Source of the DNA: Nitrospirota bacterium
GTDB taxonomy: Bacteria > Nitrospirota > Nitrospiria > Nitrospirales > Nitrospiraceae
Assembly (NCBI GenBank): GCA_028876065.1
Contig: JAGWTI010000006.1
Span: 1 to 62,656, forward strand
DNA length: 62,656 bases
Reading direction: 5' to 3'
Made by a program: the position numbers and the translations under genes. The notes below the pieces were generated by a model. That model saw only the letters and a program-made list of their open reading frames with translations, searched no databases and was not told the DNA's origin. Positions 1 to 7,862 of the stretch are shown here, piece by piece (within the stretch, counting starts at the first letter, position 1; every line of letters begins with the position of its first letter).

Positions 1-288
<288 letters not shown>

Positions 289-298
289 TCGACCGTGC

Positions 299-360
299 TC
301 AGTTCACAGTTCTCAGTAAAAACTGACGACTGAATACCGACAACTGAAAACTTCTTCGCA
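299..360. repeat. Degenerate AACTGA-type intergenic repeat, copy 1
   Basis: An AT-richer spacer of short degenerate units (CTCAGTAAAAACTGACGACT, then ACAACTGAAAACTTC). It closely resembles the spacer at 2945-3015; both sit directly before a MoeB-like gene. Function unknown. Confidence 0.7.
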
Positions 361-361
361 T

Positions 362-1168
362 ATGAATTTTACCGACGAACAGATCACGAGATACAGCCGG
401 CATATCCTTCTGCCCGAGGTGGGCGGGAAGGGCCAGAAGAAGATCGCCCAGGCGAAGATCCTGATCGTCGGGGCCGGCGGCCTCGGCTCCCCTGCCGCCT
501 TCTACCTGGCCGCCGCCGGCGTGGGCACCATCGGACTGATCGACAGCGACCTGGTGGACCTCTCGAACCTCCAGCGGCAGGTCATTCACCAGACCCCGGA
601 CATCGGCCGGCCCAAAGTAATCTCGGCCAAGGAGAAGATCGAGGCGATCAACCCGGACGTGAAAGTCCTCACCTACGACGAGCGGCTGGTGGCCAAGAAC
701 GCGCTGGAGTTGATCCGTGCGTACGATGTCGTCATCGACGGCGTGGACAATTTCCCGGCCAAGTTCCTGATCAACGACGCCTGTTTCTTCGCCGAGAAGC
801 CGTTGGTGCACGGAGGTATCCTGCGATTCGACGGGCGCGTCACGACGATCATCCCGAAGAAGTCGGCCTGCTACCGGTGCGTGTTCAAGACTCCGCCGCC
901 CCCCGGCTTGGTCGCGAGCTGCCAGGAAGCCGGCGTGATCGGCGTGTTGGCCGGAATCATCGGCACCCTCCAGGCCACGGAAGCCCTGAAGCTGGTGCTG
1001 GGCATCGGCCGGCCCCTCGCCGATCGGATGCTGGACTTCGACGCCCGCAAGACGTCGTTCCGGGAGATCAAGACCAAGCGGAACCCGAACTGCCCGCTCT
1101 GCGGCCCCCAGCCGACGATCACGGAACTGTTCGACCATGAGCCAGAGACCTGTGCCGTCCGGACTTAA
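362..1168 (+). CDS. moeB: MoeB/ThiF-family (E1-like) adenylyltransferase, copy 1
   Basis: 268 residues, full length for MoeB/ThiF. The enzyme adenylates the C-terminal glycine of a ubiquitin-fold sulfur carrier using ATP so that sulfur can be attached. Visible motifs: nucleotide loop VGAGGLGS near residue 37, acidic IDSDLVDLSNLQRQ, VIDGVDNF (adenylation Asp region), SCQEAGV carrying the Cys used for transfer in ThiF-type enzymes, and two zinc pairs, CYRC and CPLC. No rhodanese domain follows. The likely partner is the MoaD-like carrier at 2430. A second, very similar copy lies at 3024. Which carrier each copy prefers cannot be read from sequence. Confidence 0.93.
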   Translation: MNFTDEQITRYSRHILLPEVGGKGQKKIAQAKILIVGAGGLGSPAAFYLAAAGVGTIGLIDSDLVDLSNLQRQVIHQTPDIGRPKVISAKEKIEAINPDVKVLTYDERLVAKNALELIRAYDVVIDGVDNFPAKFLINDACFFAEKPLVHGGILRFDGRVTTIIPKKSACYRCVFKTPPPPGLVASCQEAGVIGVLAGIIGTLQATEALKLVLGIGRPLADRMLDFDARKTSFREIKTKRNPNCPLCGPQPTITELFDHEPETCAVRT

Positions 1169-1182
1169 TTGGTGGTGATGTC

Positions 1183-2433
1183 ATGGCCAAGATGAAAGCG
1201 CTGATCTGCCGGGAATGCGGGAAGGAATACCCGACCAAGGCCATCCATGTCTGCGAGCTCTGCTTCGGCCCGTTGGAAGTGAAGTACAACTACGAGGAGA
1301 TCAAGCAGACGATCTCCCGTAAGAAGATCGAGTCCGGGCCGCACAGCATGTGGCGGTACATCGACCTCTTGCCGGTTGAAGGGGCGCCCTCCGTCGGCCC
1401 TCACGCGGGCTTCACCCCCATGGTGCGGGCGAAGAACCTCGGCGCCTTCCTGGGCCTGGACGAGCTGTATATCAAGAACGACACGGTCAACCATCCGACC
1501 CTTTCCTTCAAGGACCGGGTCGTGGCCGTGGCCCTGACGAGGGCGCGCGAACTGGGGTTCGAGACCGTCGCCTGCGCCTCGACCGGCAACCTGGCCAACT
1601 CCGTGGCGGCCCATGCGGCCGCCGCCGGCATGCGCTGCTACGTGTTCATCCCCGGCGACCTGGAGGCGGCCAAAGTGCTGGGCAACCTGATCTACAAGCC
1701 CAACGTGGTGGAGGTCGAGGGCAACTACGACGACGTGAACCGTCTCTGCAGCGAGATCGCCGGCGAACACAAATGGGCCTTCGTGAACATCAACATCCGG
1801 CCCTACTATGCCGAAGGGTCCAAGACCCTGGCCTTCGAGACCGTGGAGCAGTTGGGTTGGCGGGCGCCGGACCAAGCGGTGATCCCGATGGCCTCCGGTT
1901 CCCTGCTGACTAAGATCAAGAAGGGTCTCCAGGAAATGGAAACCCTGGGGCTGATCGGCAAGGTCAAGACCAAGATCAACGGGGCCCAGGCCGAGGGCTG
2001 CTCCCCGATCTCGACCGCCTTCAAGGAAGGCCGTGATTTCTTCAGGCCGGTGAAGCCGAAGACCATCGCCAAGTCGCTGGCGATCGGCAACCCGGCCGAC
2101 GGCTACTATGCGTTGAAAGCCACGGCCGAGACCGGCGGCGCGATGGACATGGTGTCCGACGAGGAAGTGGTCGAAGGCATCAAGCTGCTGGCGCAAACCG
2201 AGGGCATCTTCGCGGAGACCGCGGGCGGCGTGACCATCGGCGTCCTGCAGAAACTGGTCAAGCAGGGCATCATCAAGAAGGGCGACGTGACCGTCGCCTA
2301 CATCACCGGCAACGGGTTGAAGACGCAGGAGGCGGTGATCGACGCGGTCGGCCGCCCCGTCCGCATCCAGCCCAGCCTGGTGAATTTCGAGAAGACGTTC
2401 AAGATGGGGAAGAACGGAGGCGGAGACGCATGA
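1183..2433 (+). CDS. thrC: Threonine synthase
   Basis: 416 residues. Converts O-phosphohomoserine to threonine with PLP. An N-terminal zinc ribbon (CRECGKEY then CELCFGP) precedes the catalytic fold. The PLP lysine lies in LSFKDR (about residue 110), followed by CASTGNLANSVAAHAA and a C-terminal VTVAYITGNGLK. The stop overlaps the next start by 4 bases (ATGA), implying translational coupling to the sulfur carrier. Because O-phosphohomoserine is also a homocysteine precursor in some bacteria, a role with the sulfur carrier is possible but unproven; the motifs alone say threonine synthase. Confidence 0.92.
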   Translation: MAKMKALICRECGKEYPTKAIHVCELCFGPLEVKYNYEEIKQTISRKKIESGPHSMWRYIDLLPVEGAPSVGPHAGFTPMVRAKNLGAFLGLDELYIKNDTVNHPTLSFKDRVVAVALTRARELGFETVACASTGNLANSVAAHAAAAGMRCYVFIPGDLEAAKVLGNLIYKPNVVEVEGNYDDVNRLCSEIAGEHKWAFVNINIRPYYAEGSKTLAFETVEQLGWRAPDQAVIPMASGSLLTKIKKGLQEMETLGLIGKVKTKINGAQAEGCSPISTAFKEGRDFFRPVKPKTIAKSLAIGNPADGYYALKATAETGGAMDMVSDEEVVEGIKLLAQTEGIFAETAGGVTIGVLQKLVKQGIIKKGDVTVAYITGNGLKTQEAVIDAVGRPVRIQPSLVNFEKTFKMGKNGGGDA

Positions 2434-2705
2434 TCAAGGTTCGCATCCCGACCCCCTTGCGTCCCTTGACCAAGGGCCAGGGTGAAGTCGAGGCCAAAGG
2501 CGGCAGCATCGACGAGATGATCAACCATCTGGAAGGCGCGCACCCCGGCATCAAGGGCCGGCTCTGCGACGAGAAGGGCGAGCTGCGCCGGTTCGTGAAC
2601 ATCTACGTGAACGAAGAAGACATCCGGTTTCTCAAAGGCAAAGACACGATCTTGAAGGACGGGGACGAAGTGTCCATCGTGCCGGCGATCGCGGGAGGCA
2701 ACTAA
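2430..2705 (+). CDS. MoaD/ThiS-family ubiquitin-fold sulfur carrier with Gly-Gly-Asn end
   Basis: 91 residues with the beta-grasp pattern: MIKVRIPTPLRPLT, a helix (SIDEMINHLEGAHP), FVNIYVNEEDIRFL, and the tail DGDEVSIVPAIAGGN. Active carriers of this family end in Gly-Gly, which is adenylated and thiocarboxylated. Here one Asn follows, so the chain would need trimming before activation. A JAMM peptidase in the same operon (3829) is the natural candidate, as for HcyS/HcyD-type systems. It overlaps thrC by ATGA and the NIL gene by one base, so the three are probably co-translated. CysO- or HcyS-like rather than a molybdopterin MoaD is inferred from the neighbours. Confidence 0.9.
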   Translation: MIKVRIPTPLRPLTKGQGEVEAKGGSIDEMINHLEGAHPGIKGRLCDEKGELRRFVNIYVNEEDIRFLKGKDTILKDGDEVSIVPAIAGGN

Positions 2706-2944
2706 TGCCCAGCTTGCGCTTCCACATCCGGTTTCCGGAGCAAAAGATCAAGGAGCCGATCATTTATCAGATCGGCCACGAGTACAAGGTCGTCACCAAC
2801 GTCCGAAGGGCCGACGTGCGCGAAACCACCGGCTGGATGGACGTGGAGCTGACCGGCGAAACGGGCGAGATCGAGCGGGCCGTCGAGGGGCTGCGCAAGA
2901 AGGGGGTCCTGGTGGACCCGATCGAGCTGAACGTGGTGGAGTAA
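2705..2944 (+). CDS. NIL-domain protein
   Basis: 79 residues forming a single NIL domain, the ferredoxin-like fold otherwise found at the C-terminus of MetN methionine-ABC ATPases (pattern LRFHIRFPEQKIKEPIIYQI, then GWMDVELTGE). Stand-alone NIL proteins are common beside sulfur-carrier genes; a role in sulfur amino-acid binding or sensing is inference. The ATG overlaps the last base of the preceding stop (TAATG), so translation is coupled. No membrane segment or signal peptide is visible. Confidence 0.85.
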   Translation: MPSLRFHIRFPEQKIKEPIIYQIGHEYKVVTNVRRADVRETTGWMDVELTGETGEIERAVEGLRKKGVLVDPIELNVVE

Positions 2945-3015
2945 AATAGTTCTCAGTGATCAGCCATCAGCATTCAGTTAAAACCGAAGACTGAGAACCG
3001 AAAACTGAAAACTTC
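2945..3015. repeat. Degenerate AACTGA-type intergenic repeat, copy 2
   Basis: Shares the unit order of the 299-360 spacer: AAAACCGAAGACTGAGAACC then GAAAACTGAAAACTTC. It also carries CATCAGC/TCAGT units like the spacer at 23259. It directly precedes the second MoeB-like gene. Confidence 0.7.
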
Positions 3016-3023
3016 CTAAGGCC

Positions 3024-3827
3024 ATGGAATTCACCGACGCACAGGTCCAACGCTACAGCCGGCACATCATCCTGTCGGATGTGGGCGGCAAGGGGCAGAA
3101 GAAGCTGGCGCGCGCCAAGGTCCTGGTGATCGGGGCCGGCGGGCTCGGCTCCCCTGCCGCGCTCTATCTTGCCGCGGCCGGTGTGGGCACGATCGGCCTC
3201 GTCGACGGAGACGTGGTGGACCTGTCCAATCTCCAACGGCAGATTCTCCACACGACCGCGACGCTCGGCCAGCCGAAGGTGGAGTCCGGAAAGAAGATGC
3301 TGGCTTCGTTGAACCCGGACATCACGATCAAGACCTACCAGGAAAACGTTTCGGCCGACAACATCATGGGGCTGCTGCACGACTACGACATCATTCTGGA
3401 CGGGTCCGACAATTTCTCCACCCGGTTCCTCGTGAACGACGCCTGTTTCTTCGCCAAGAAGACGCTCGTGTCGGGGAGCATCTTCCGGTTCGAGGGCCAG
3501 CTCACGACCATCAAGCCCCACGAAGGCCACCCCTGCTACCGTTGCCTCTATCCTGAGCCGCCGCCGGCCGGTTTGGTGCCCAATTGCCAGGAAGCGGGCG
3601 TGCTGGGCGTGCTGGCCGGGACGATCGGCGTGCTGCAAGCCTCCGAAGCCATCAAGGAAATTCTGGGCATCGGCGAGGCATTGGCCGACCGCCTGTTGCT
3701 CTATGATGCGCTGGAGATGAAGTTCCGCAAGCTGGGCCGCCCCAAGGACCCGGATTGTCGCCTCTGCGGCCCCAATCCGACCATCACCAACCTGCTCAGC
3801 GATTACACCGTCTCCTGCAGCTTGTGA
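3024..3827 (+). CDS. MoeB/ThiF-family (E1-like) adenylyltransferase, copy 2
   Basis: 267 residues, a close paralogue of the protein at 362 along its whole length. It has VIGAGGLGS, VDGDVVDLSNLQRQ, ILDGSDNF, NCQEAGVLGV and zinc pairs CYRC and CRLC, so all recognisable catalytic elements are kept. The two copies differ most in the N-terminal half of the crossover region and in the C-terminal tail. Expected role is adenylation of a Gly-Gly sulfur carrier. The JAMM peptidase gene begins one base after its stop, suggesting this copy and the peptidase work together. Division of labour with copy 1 is unknown. Confidence 0.92.
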   Translation: MEFTDAQVQRYSRHIILSDVGGKGQKKLARAKVLVIGAGGLGSPAALYLAAAGVGTIGLVDGDVVDLSNLQRQILHTTATLGQPKVESGKKMLASLNPDITIKTYQENVSADNIMGLLHDYDIILDGSDNFSTRFLVNDACFFAKKTLVSGSIFRFEGQLTTIKPHEGHPCYRCLYPEPPPAGLVPNCQEAGVLGVLAGTIGVLQASEAIKEILGIGEALADRLLLYDALEMKFRKLGRPKDPDCRLCGPNPTITNLLSDYTVSCSL

Positions 3828-3828
3828 C

Positions 3829-4308
3829 GTGTTGTCCCTGAAGATTCCCCGCCAAATCCTCGACGAGATGGTGGCCCACGCCCGTGCGCTGGCTCCCTTC
3901 GAGTGTTGCGGCTTGTTGGCCGGACAAGACGGAACCGTGTCGCGGCACTACCGTATTACCAACACCGTGGCCAAAGACGCGCAGGCCGTGGAGGTATTCG
4001 ATGCGGCCAACGTCAAACAGCTCGCCGACCTCTCGGAGAAAAGGAAAGCCGAAGTCGCCTACTTCATGGACCCCAAGGAGATGCTCGCCGCGTTCAAGGA
4101 CATGCGGGAGCGCCAACTCGACCTGATCGTCATCTACCATTCTCACACCCACTCCCCTGCCTATCCCTCCATGACCGACGTAGGGCTGGCCCTCTATCCC
4201 GATGCGGCCTATCTGATTATCTCCCTGGAAAACAAGACCGCCCCGGACGTGCAGGCCTACTGGATCAAGGATCACCGGATCACCCAGGCCGAGTTCCACG
4301 CGATCTGA
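3829..4308 (+). CDS. JAMM/MPN+ metallopeptidase (M67 family, Mec/HcyD-like)
   Basis: 159 residues from a GTG start one base after the preceding stop (TTG at 3832 is the alternative). The full JAMM zinc motif is present: Glu in PFECCGLLAG and HSHTHSPAYPSMTD, which matches H-x-H-x7-S-x2-D. Bacterial relatives act on ubiquitin-fold sulfur carriers, either releasing cysteine from CysO-Cys (Mec+) or trimming residues after Gly-Gly (HcyD). Both substrates are plausible: the operon has a cysteine synthase and a carrier ending GG-Asn. Cytoplasmic, no signal peptide. Confidence 0.92.
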   Translation: MLSLKIPRQILDEMVAHARALAPFECCGLLAGQDGTVSRHYRITNTVAKDAQAVEVFDAANVKQLADLSEKRKAEVAYFMDPKEMLAAFKDMRERQLDLIVIYHSHTHSPAYPSMTDVGLALYPDAAYLIISLENKTAPDVQAYWIKDHRITQAEFHAI

Positions 4309-4404
4309 CCCCTGCAACACCCGTCCGTTCATCGCACGAAAATCCAGTAGACCGCTTCCTGGAACGATGCCATAATATCGGCATAATTCTTCAGGGAGGG
4401 TCCC

Positions 4405-4746
4405 GTGCAGATCGCTACCCCCAACATGCTTCGCGGCATCCTAGCAGCCATTATGTTGAACTGTTTCTTTGTGACCCCGCGGGCCGGCGCCGAGGACAAG
4501 AGCATTTATAGCCCGATCATCCACGTGGACAAGGAAAAGGGCTACATCGTCGTATCGAGTTCCGGAGCGGTCTTCGGGGTCGAAGTCCCGGAGGCGGCGA
4601 AGCCGCACCTGGACAAGCTGCCGGTCTCCGGCATGCTGGACATCGTGGTGGAATTGCGGCCCGGGAACGCGCCACTGCTCAAGACCTGGAAACTCGCGGC
4701 GGGTGAATCGACCTGCAAGGTCTTCGACGGCAAGACCTGCAAATAG
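4405..4746 (+). CDS. Small secreted protein of unknown function
   Basis: 113 residues from a GTG start preceded by a good SD (GGGAGGG, 4394-4400). The N-terminus is a signal peptide (hydrophobic LRGILAAIMLNCFFVTP, probable cleavage after RAGA). The mature part has no recognised domain; it contains VDKEKGYIVVSSSGAVFGVE and ends with two Cys, STCKVFDGKTCK, which could form a disulfide. Monocistronic: convergent with the next genes. AT-rich blocks CATAAT at 4371 and 4382 could be -10 elements, but no good -35 is visible. Confidence 0.72.
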   Translation: MQIATPNMLRGILAAIMLNCFFVTPRAGAEDKSIYSPIIHVDKEKGYIVVSSSGAVFGVEVPEAAKPHLDKLPVSGMLDIVVELRPGNAPLLKTWKLAAGESTCKVFDGKTCK

Positions 4747-4770
4747 CGGGGACGCGCCCCGGCGGACGGG

Positions 4771-4980
4771 CTATTCGGAGCTGCCGAGCATATCGTCGAT
4801 CAGCGGACGGTTGATATCGGTGCAGCCCATGCAGATCGCGTCGAAGAGCGCTTCGTGATCGGCCACATAATTGCGGCCGTCCACCAGCTTATCGGCGATC
4901 ACGTGGTCATGACACGTATCGCAGAGCATCATGAAGCCGCGCATCACGGACACCGTTTTCCGCCCGACACTTCCTTGCAT
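4771..4980 (-). CDS. Small CxxC zinc-binding-type protein
   Basis: 69 residues with SD AGGAGATAG nine bases before the ATG. Two Cys pairs, CDTCHD near residue 20 and CMGC near residue 51, with several His between them, suggest a bound metal, probably zinc. No domain name recognised. It is the downstream member of a two-gene unit with the zinc-ribbon protein at 5012. No signal peptide or membrane segment. Confidence 0.65.
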   Translation of the reverse strand: MQGSVGRKTVSVMRGFMMLCDTCHDHVIADKLVDGRNYVADHEALFDAICMGCTDINRPLIDDMLGSSE

Positions 4981-5011
4981 AAATTCTATCTCCTGGCCCG
5001 ATGAGACGACG

Positions 5012-5206
5012 CTACACGGACCCTTTCATTTGCGCATGCCAGAAATCATCGGTCTCCAGCTCGATGCCGCACCGGGGACATTCATAGGGCTTGTCCGGAG
5101 GGGGAACCGAGAGGGATTGCTCCTGAACCTTCCCCTGGCAGACGTGAAAAAAGTGGCCCCTGGCATGTTCATGATCTAGCGGCTCGTTTTCATAGACCAA
5201 CACCAC
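5012..5206 (-). CDS. Small zinc-ribbon-like protein
   Basis: 64 residues. A frame is open back to a TTG at 5236, but a likely -10 box (TATACT) covers that point. The GTG at 5206 has a strong SD (GGGGAGGGG) six bases away, so it is chosen as start. The protein has an HEHARGHFFHVC segment and a CPRCGIEL knuckle, a possible zinc site. No function recognised. Likely co-transcribed with 4771. Confidence 0.6.
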   Translation of the reverse strand: MVLVYENEPLDHEHARGHFFHVCQGKVQEQSLSVPPPDKPYECPRCGIELETDDFWHAQMKGSV

Positions 5207-5235
5207 GGCGCCCCTCCCCGTTCGTTCCGAGACCA

Positions 5236-5265
5236 AGTATACCCAGGGGCCAAGCCTAGGCGCAA
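5236..5265 (-). promoter_or_regulatory. Candidate sigma-70-type promoter for the zinc-protein pair
   Basis: On the minus strand TTGCGC (5265-5260), an 18-base spacer, then TATACT (5241-5236). Predicted transcription start near 5229, upstream of the GTG at 5206. Confidence 0.5.
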
Positions 5266-5449
5266 TCAGCCGCCGTCAGCCATGCAGGGAATGCCTGTTT
5301 GGCCCCGCCTCTCGTCCGACGCTCCGGACTTTGAAAATAACGACGGCCCCCTCTCAAGAAATCAGGACCAACCGCCGATATCTCTGGTGATCACTGTAAC
5401 CGCCTTGACGGGGCTTTAACAAGCCCGGATCAAGCATGCCGGTCGCCTC

Positions 5450-5842
5450 TTGGGCAGTTCAAGATGTTCGGCCGGCCTATCGAAAACCCGTACCGGACGA
5501 GGCCGGCCCCGGGCGGGACCGTCCGGTGTTGTCCCCGTCAGCCAGGGCCCCGGACATGCTTGGCCGACTGGGTACGGTGCAAGCGGAGGGTCCGACAGGA
5601 AAATCTCTAGGCTTGTCTTCGCTCTGCTTTTGGGGCTCTCCGGCTGCACCGGATTGCCCAAGGCCATCTCCACAGACTCCCGCACAAACCTCCCGCACGA
5701 GAGGCGTACCGACGCATACGGAGATGCGACCAACTCGACAATGGATGTCGCTCGGGCCGCGACCACGAACAGATCAGGGAACGCTCAGGCCGAGAAGATT
5801 TCTCTACACGTTCGTCGGGGTGCCGGCCCCTGGAGTCAATGA
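5450..5842 (+). CDS. Possible small lipoprotein, start uncertain (perhaps degraded)
   Basis: Within an open frame beginning at a TTG (5450) lies a convincing lipoprotein signal, RKISRLVFALLLGLSGC, with Cys at about 5645-5647, followed by about 65 polar residues rich in Thr, Asn and Arg. No ATG or GTG lies just upstream of the signal in frame. An AGGA sits just before an ATC codon at 5603, and GGAGGG lies at 5585. Either translation begins at a non-standard codon, or the natural start has been lost. The stop is followed by the hairpin at 5873. Function unknown. Confidence 0.3.
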   Translation: MGSSRCSAGLSKTRTGRGRPRAGPSGVVPVSQGPGHAWPTGYGASGGSDRKISRLVFALLLGLSGCTGLPKAISTDSRTNLPHERRTDAYGDATNSTMDVARAATTNRSGNAQAEKISLHVRRGAGPWSQ

Positions 5843-5872
5843 GCCTGGCCGCGCACCATCGACCCGACTGAG

Positions 5873-5895
5873 AAACCGGGTGTGCCCCCGGTTTT
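5873..5895 (+). terminator. Terminator-like hairpin
   Basis: AAACCGGG, a 6-base loop, CCCGGTTT, then T; an 8-bp perfect stem with only a short T run. Lies 30 bases after the putative lipoprotein ORF. Confidence 0.4.
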
Positions 5896-6113
5896 CCGGG
5901 TGGGGGCGACGACGTTCCTCCGGCTCCCACCCGCTCCTCATTTCACTCCCCAGCCATGCCGGAACTTACACGGACGATTCCGGCCAGGTCATGCCACAAG
6001 GGAAAAGCCACACCAGGCTCCCGTCCCCGACTATCCAATGTCACTGAAACTCGACCGGGACGCGACAAGGACGCTGTGGAGCGGATCGAGCGAAACCGGC
6101 TGAGGGTGCGGGA

Positions 6114-7847
6114 TTACACCTGGAATTGGGCCTCGTAGAGGCAGGCATAGAGGCCGCCCCTTGCGAGCAGCGCGGCGTGCGTCCCTTCCTCCACGATCCG
6201 GCCCTGCTCGACCACGAGGATACGGTCCACGTCGTGCAAAGTGGACAACCGATGGGCAATGATGAACGTCGTTCGGCCTTTCGTCAGCACGGCAAGGGCT
6301 TCGCGGATTTTCACTTCGGTCTCGGTGTCGATGTTGGATGTGGCCTCGTCGAAGACCACGATCGGCGGATCTTTCAGCAACACCCGCGCGATGGAGACCC
6401 GCTGTTTCTGACCGACCGACAGTTTGACCCCCCGCTCTCCGATCCAGGTGTCGTACCCGTCCGGCAGCGCGGCGATAAACTCATGGGCCCTGGCGGCACG
6501 CGCCACTTCTTCGATCCGCTCCTGGCCTGCCGCCAGATCTCCGTAAGCGATGTTCTCCCGCACCGTGCCGTTGAACAGAAAGGGCTCTTGCTGGACCAAC
6601 CCAATCTGGCTGCGCACGAAGGGCAACGACAGGTCTCGGATGTCATGCCCATCGATCAAGACCGCGCCGCCCCCTACGTCGTAGAACCGCATGAGCAGCT
6701 TGAGCATCGTGCTCTTGCCCGCGCCGCTCGGGCCGACGAGCGCAATCCGTTCGCCGGGGTTGGCGGTCAACGACACCCCTCGCAGGATCGGCGCATCCGG
6801 GCGGTAATGAAACGAGACCTGCTCGAATCGAACCGCCCCCTCCAGCCGTTGGCTCGACGAGAGAGCTCCGGGCCGGTCGCCGACCTCGGGCCGTTGATCC
6901 AGAATCTCAAAGACCCGTTCGCTGGCAGCCAGGGCATGCTGCAACATGTGATTGACCGAATGGATCTGGTTGATCGGCACATAGAACAAGGCCAGGTAGG
7001 CAAGAAACATCACCAATTCCCCGACCGTGAGGGCGCCGCGCATCACTTCGCCCGCCCCATACCAGAGGACCAGCAGGCTCCCCAGGCTGCCCACAAAGAT
7101 CATCCCCGGCGAATACAAGGACCAGAGACACATGGCCCGCAGATTGCTCTCGCTGTATTGGCGGCTGATGGCGCCGAATCGACGTTCTTCGTAGGCCTGC
7201 CGATTGAATCCCATCGTCTCCCGGATCCCCGACAGCGCGTCCTGCAGATAGGCGTTCAGGTCGGCCGCGTGCTTGCGGATCTGGTGGTAGTAGCCGTGCA
7301 CGCGTCTCGTGAAGAACATGGCCGAGAGGACCAACGCCGGGATCGGGAGCATCGAGAGCAGCGCCAGCTTCCAGTTCAACGCGAACAGCATGACCGTGAT
7401 GCCGGCCAGCGTCAGCGAGGCCGTCAGCATGCCCTCCAGTCCGTCGATGAAGATCCGTTCGACATGCTCCGTATCGTTGGTCACCCGTGACATGATCTCG
7501 CCGGTCGAACGGCTCTCGTAGTAGCTCACGGAAAGCCGTTGCAGAGCGGCAAAGACTTGCTCGCGCAGTTCGTGCACCACCCGTTGTTCCAGCGTGTTAT
7601 TGAAGCGGATGCGGAGCGAGGCGAACGTGTTTTTCAGGGCGTAGGCCAGCAGCAATCCGGCGATGACCGGGGGAAGAAGCTCGGGGCGGTGGGCCTGGAT
7701 GACGTCGTCGATGACGACCTTGATCAACCAAGGGGGCACCAACTCCAGCGCCGTGACCAGGCAGGCACAGAGCAACGTCGCCACGGCCAAGGCACGATAG
7801 GGTCGGAGATAGCGGAGTACGCGCAGGAGCGACTTCACTGCGGGCAA
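6114..7847 (-). CDS. ABC exporter, MsbA/half-transporter type
   Basis: 577 residues with the membrane domain fused to the ATPase. Six membrane segments fill residues 1-300. The ATPase has Walker A GPSGAGKST, Q-loop (IGLVQQEPFLFNGTV), signature LSVGQKQRVSIARVL, Walker B IVVFDEATS and the switch His in IIAHRLSTL. Probably a homodimer in the inner membrane exporting lipid or a hydrophobic compound; substrate unknown. No clear SD precedes either the TTG (7847) or the GTG (7838), so the start is uncertain. It follows def by 15 bases in the same direction. Confidence 0.9.
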   Translation of the reverse strand: MPAVKSLLRVLRYLRPYRALAVATLLCACLVTALELVPPWLIKVVIDDVIQAHRPELLPPVIAGLLLAYALKNTFASLRIRFNNTLEQRVVHELREQVFAALQRLSVSYYESRSTGEIMSRVTNDTEHVERIFIDGLEGMLTASLTLAGITVMLFALNWKLALLSMLPIPALVLSAMFFTRRVHGYYHQIRKHAADLNAYLQDALSGIRETMGFNRQAYEERRFGAISRQYSESNLRAMCLWSLYSPGMIFVGSLGSLLVLWYGAGEVMRGALTVGELVMFLAYLALFYVPINQIHSVNHMLQHALAASERVFEILDQRPEVGDRPGALSSSQRLEGAVRFEQVSFHYRPDAPILRGVSLTANPGERIALVGPSGAGKSTMLKLLMRFYDVGGGAVLIDGHDIRDLSLPFVRSQIGLVQQEPFLFNGTVRENIAYGDLAAGQERIEEVARAARAHEFIAALPDGYDTWIGERGVKLSVGQKQRVSIARVLLKDPPIVVFDEATSNIDTETEVKIREALAVLTKGRTTFIIAHRLSTLHDVDRILVVEQGRIVEEGTHAALLARGGLYACLYEAQFQV

Positions 7848-7862
7848 GCCCGGGGGTGAACG

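Larger units (their letters stand above)
5266..6113. other. Gene-poor interval
   Basis: About 850 bases with no confident gene. It holds a perfect 6-bp hairpin (GGGCTT-taac-AAGCCC, 5411-5426), a possible lipoprotein ORF (5450-5842, listed separately), and a terminator-like hairpin at 5873. The other open frames in this GC-rich stretch overlap one another on both strands, lack Shine-Dalgarno (SD) sequences, and read as low-complexity Arg/Pro/Ala/Gly protein. Confidence 0.6.

Noticed and set aside
5436-6047. 203-codon plus-strand ORF and several overlapping frames at 5400-6100
   Set aside because: They overlap one another, lack ribosome sites and have Pro/Arg-rich composition; only the lipobox-bearing frame was kept, at low confidence.
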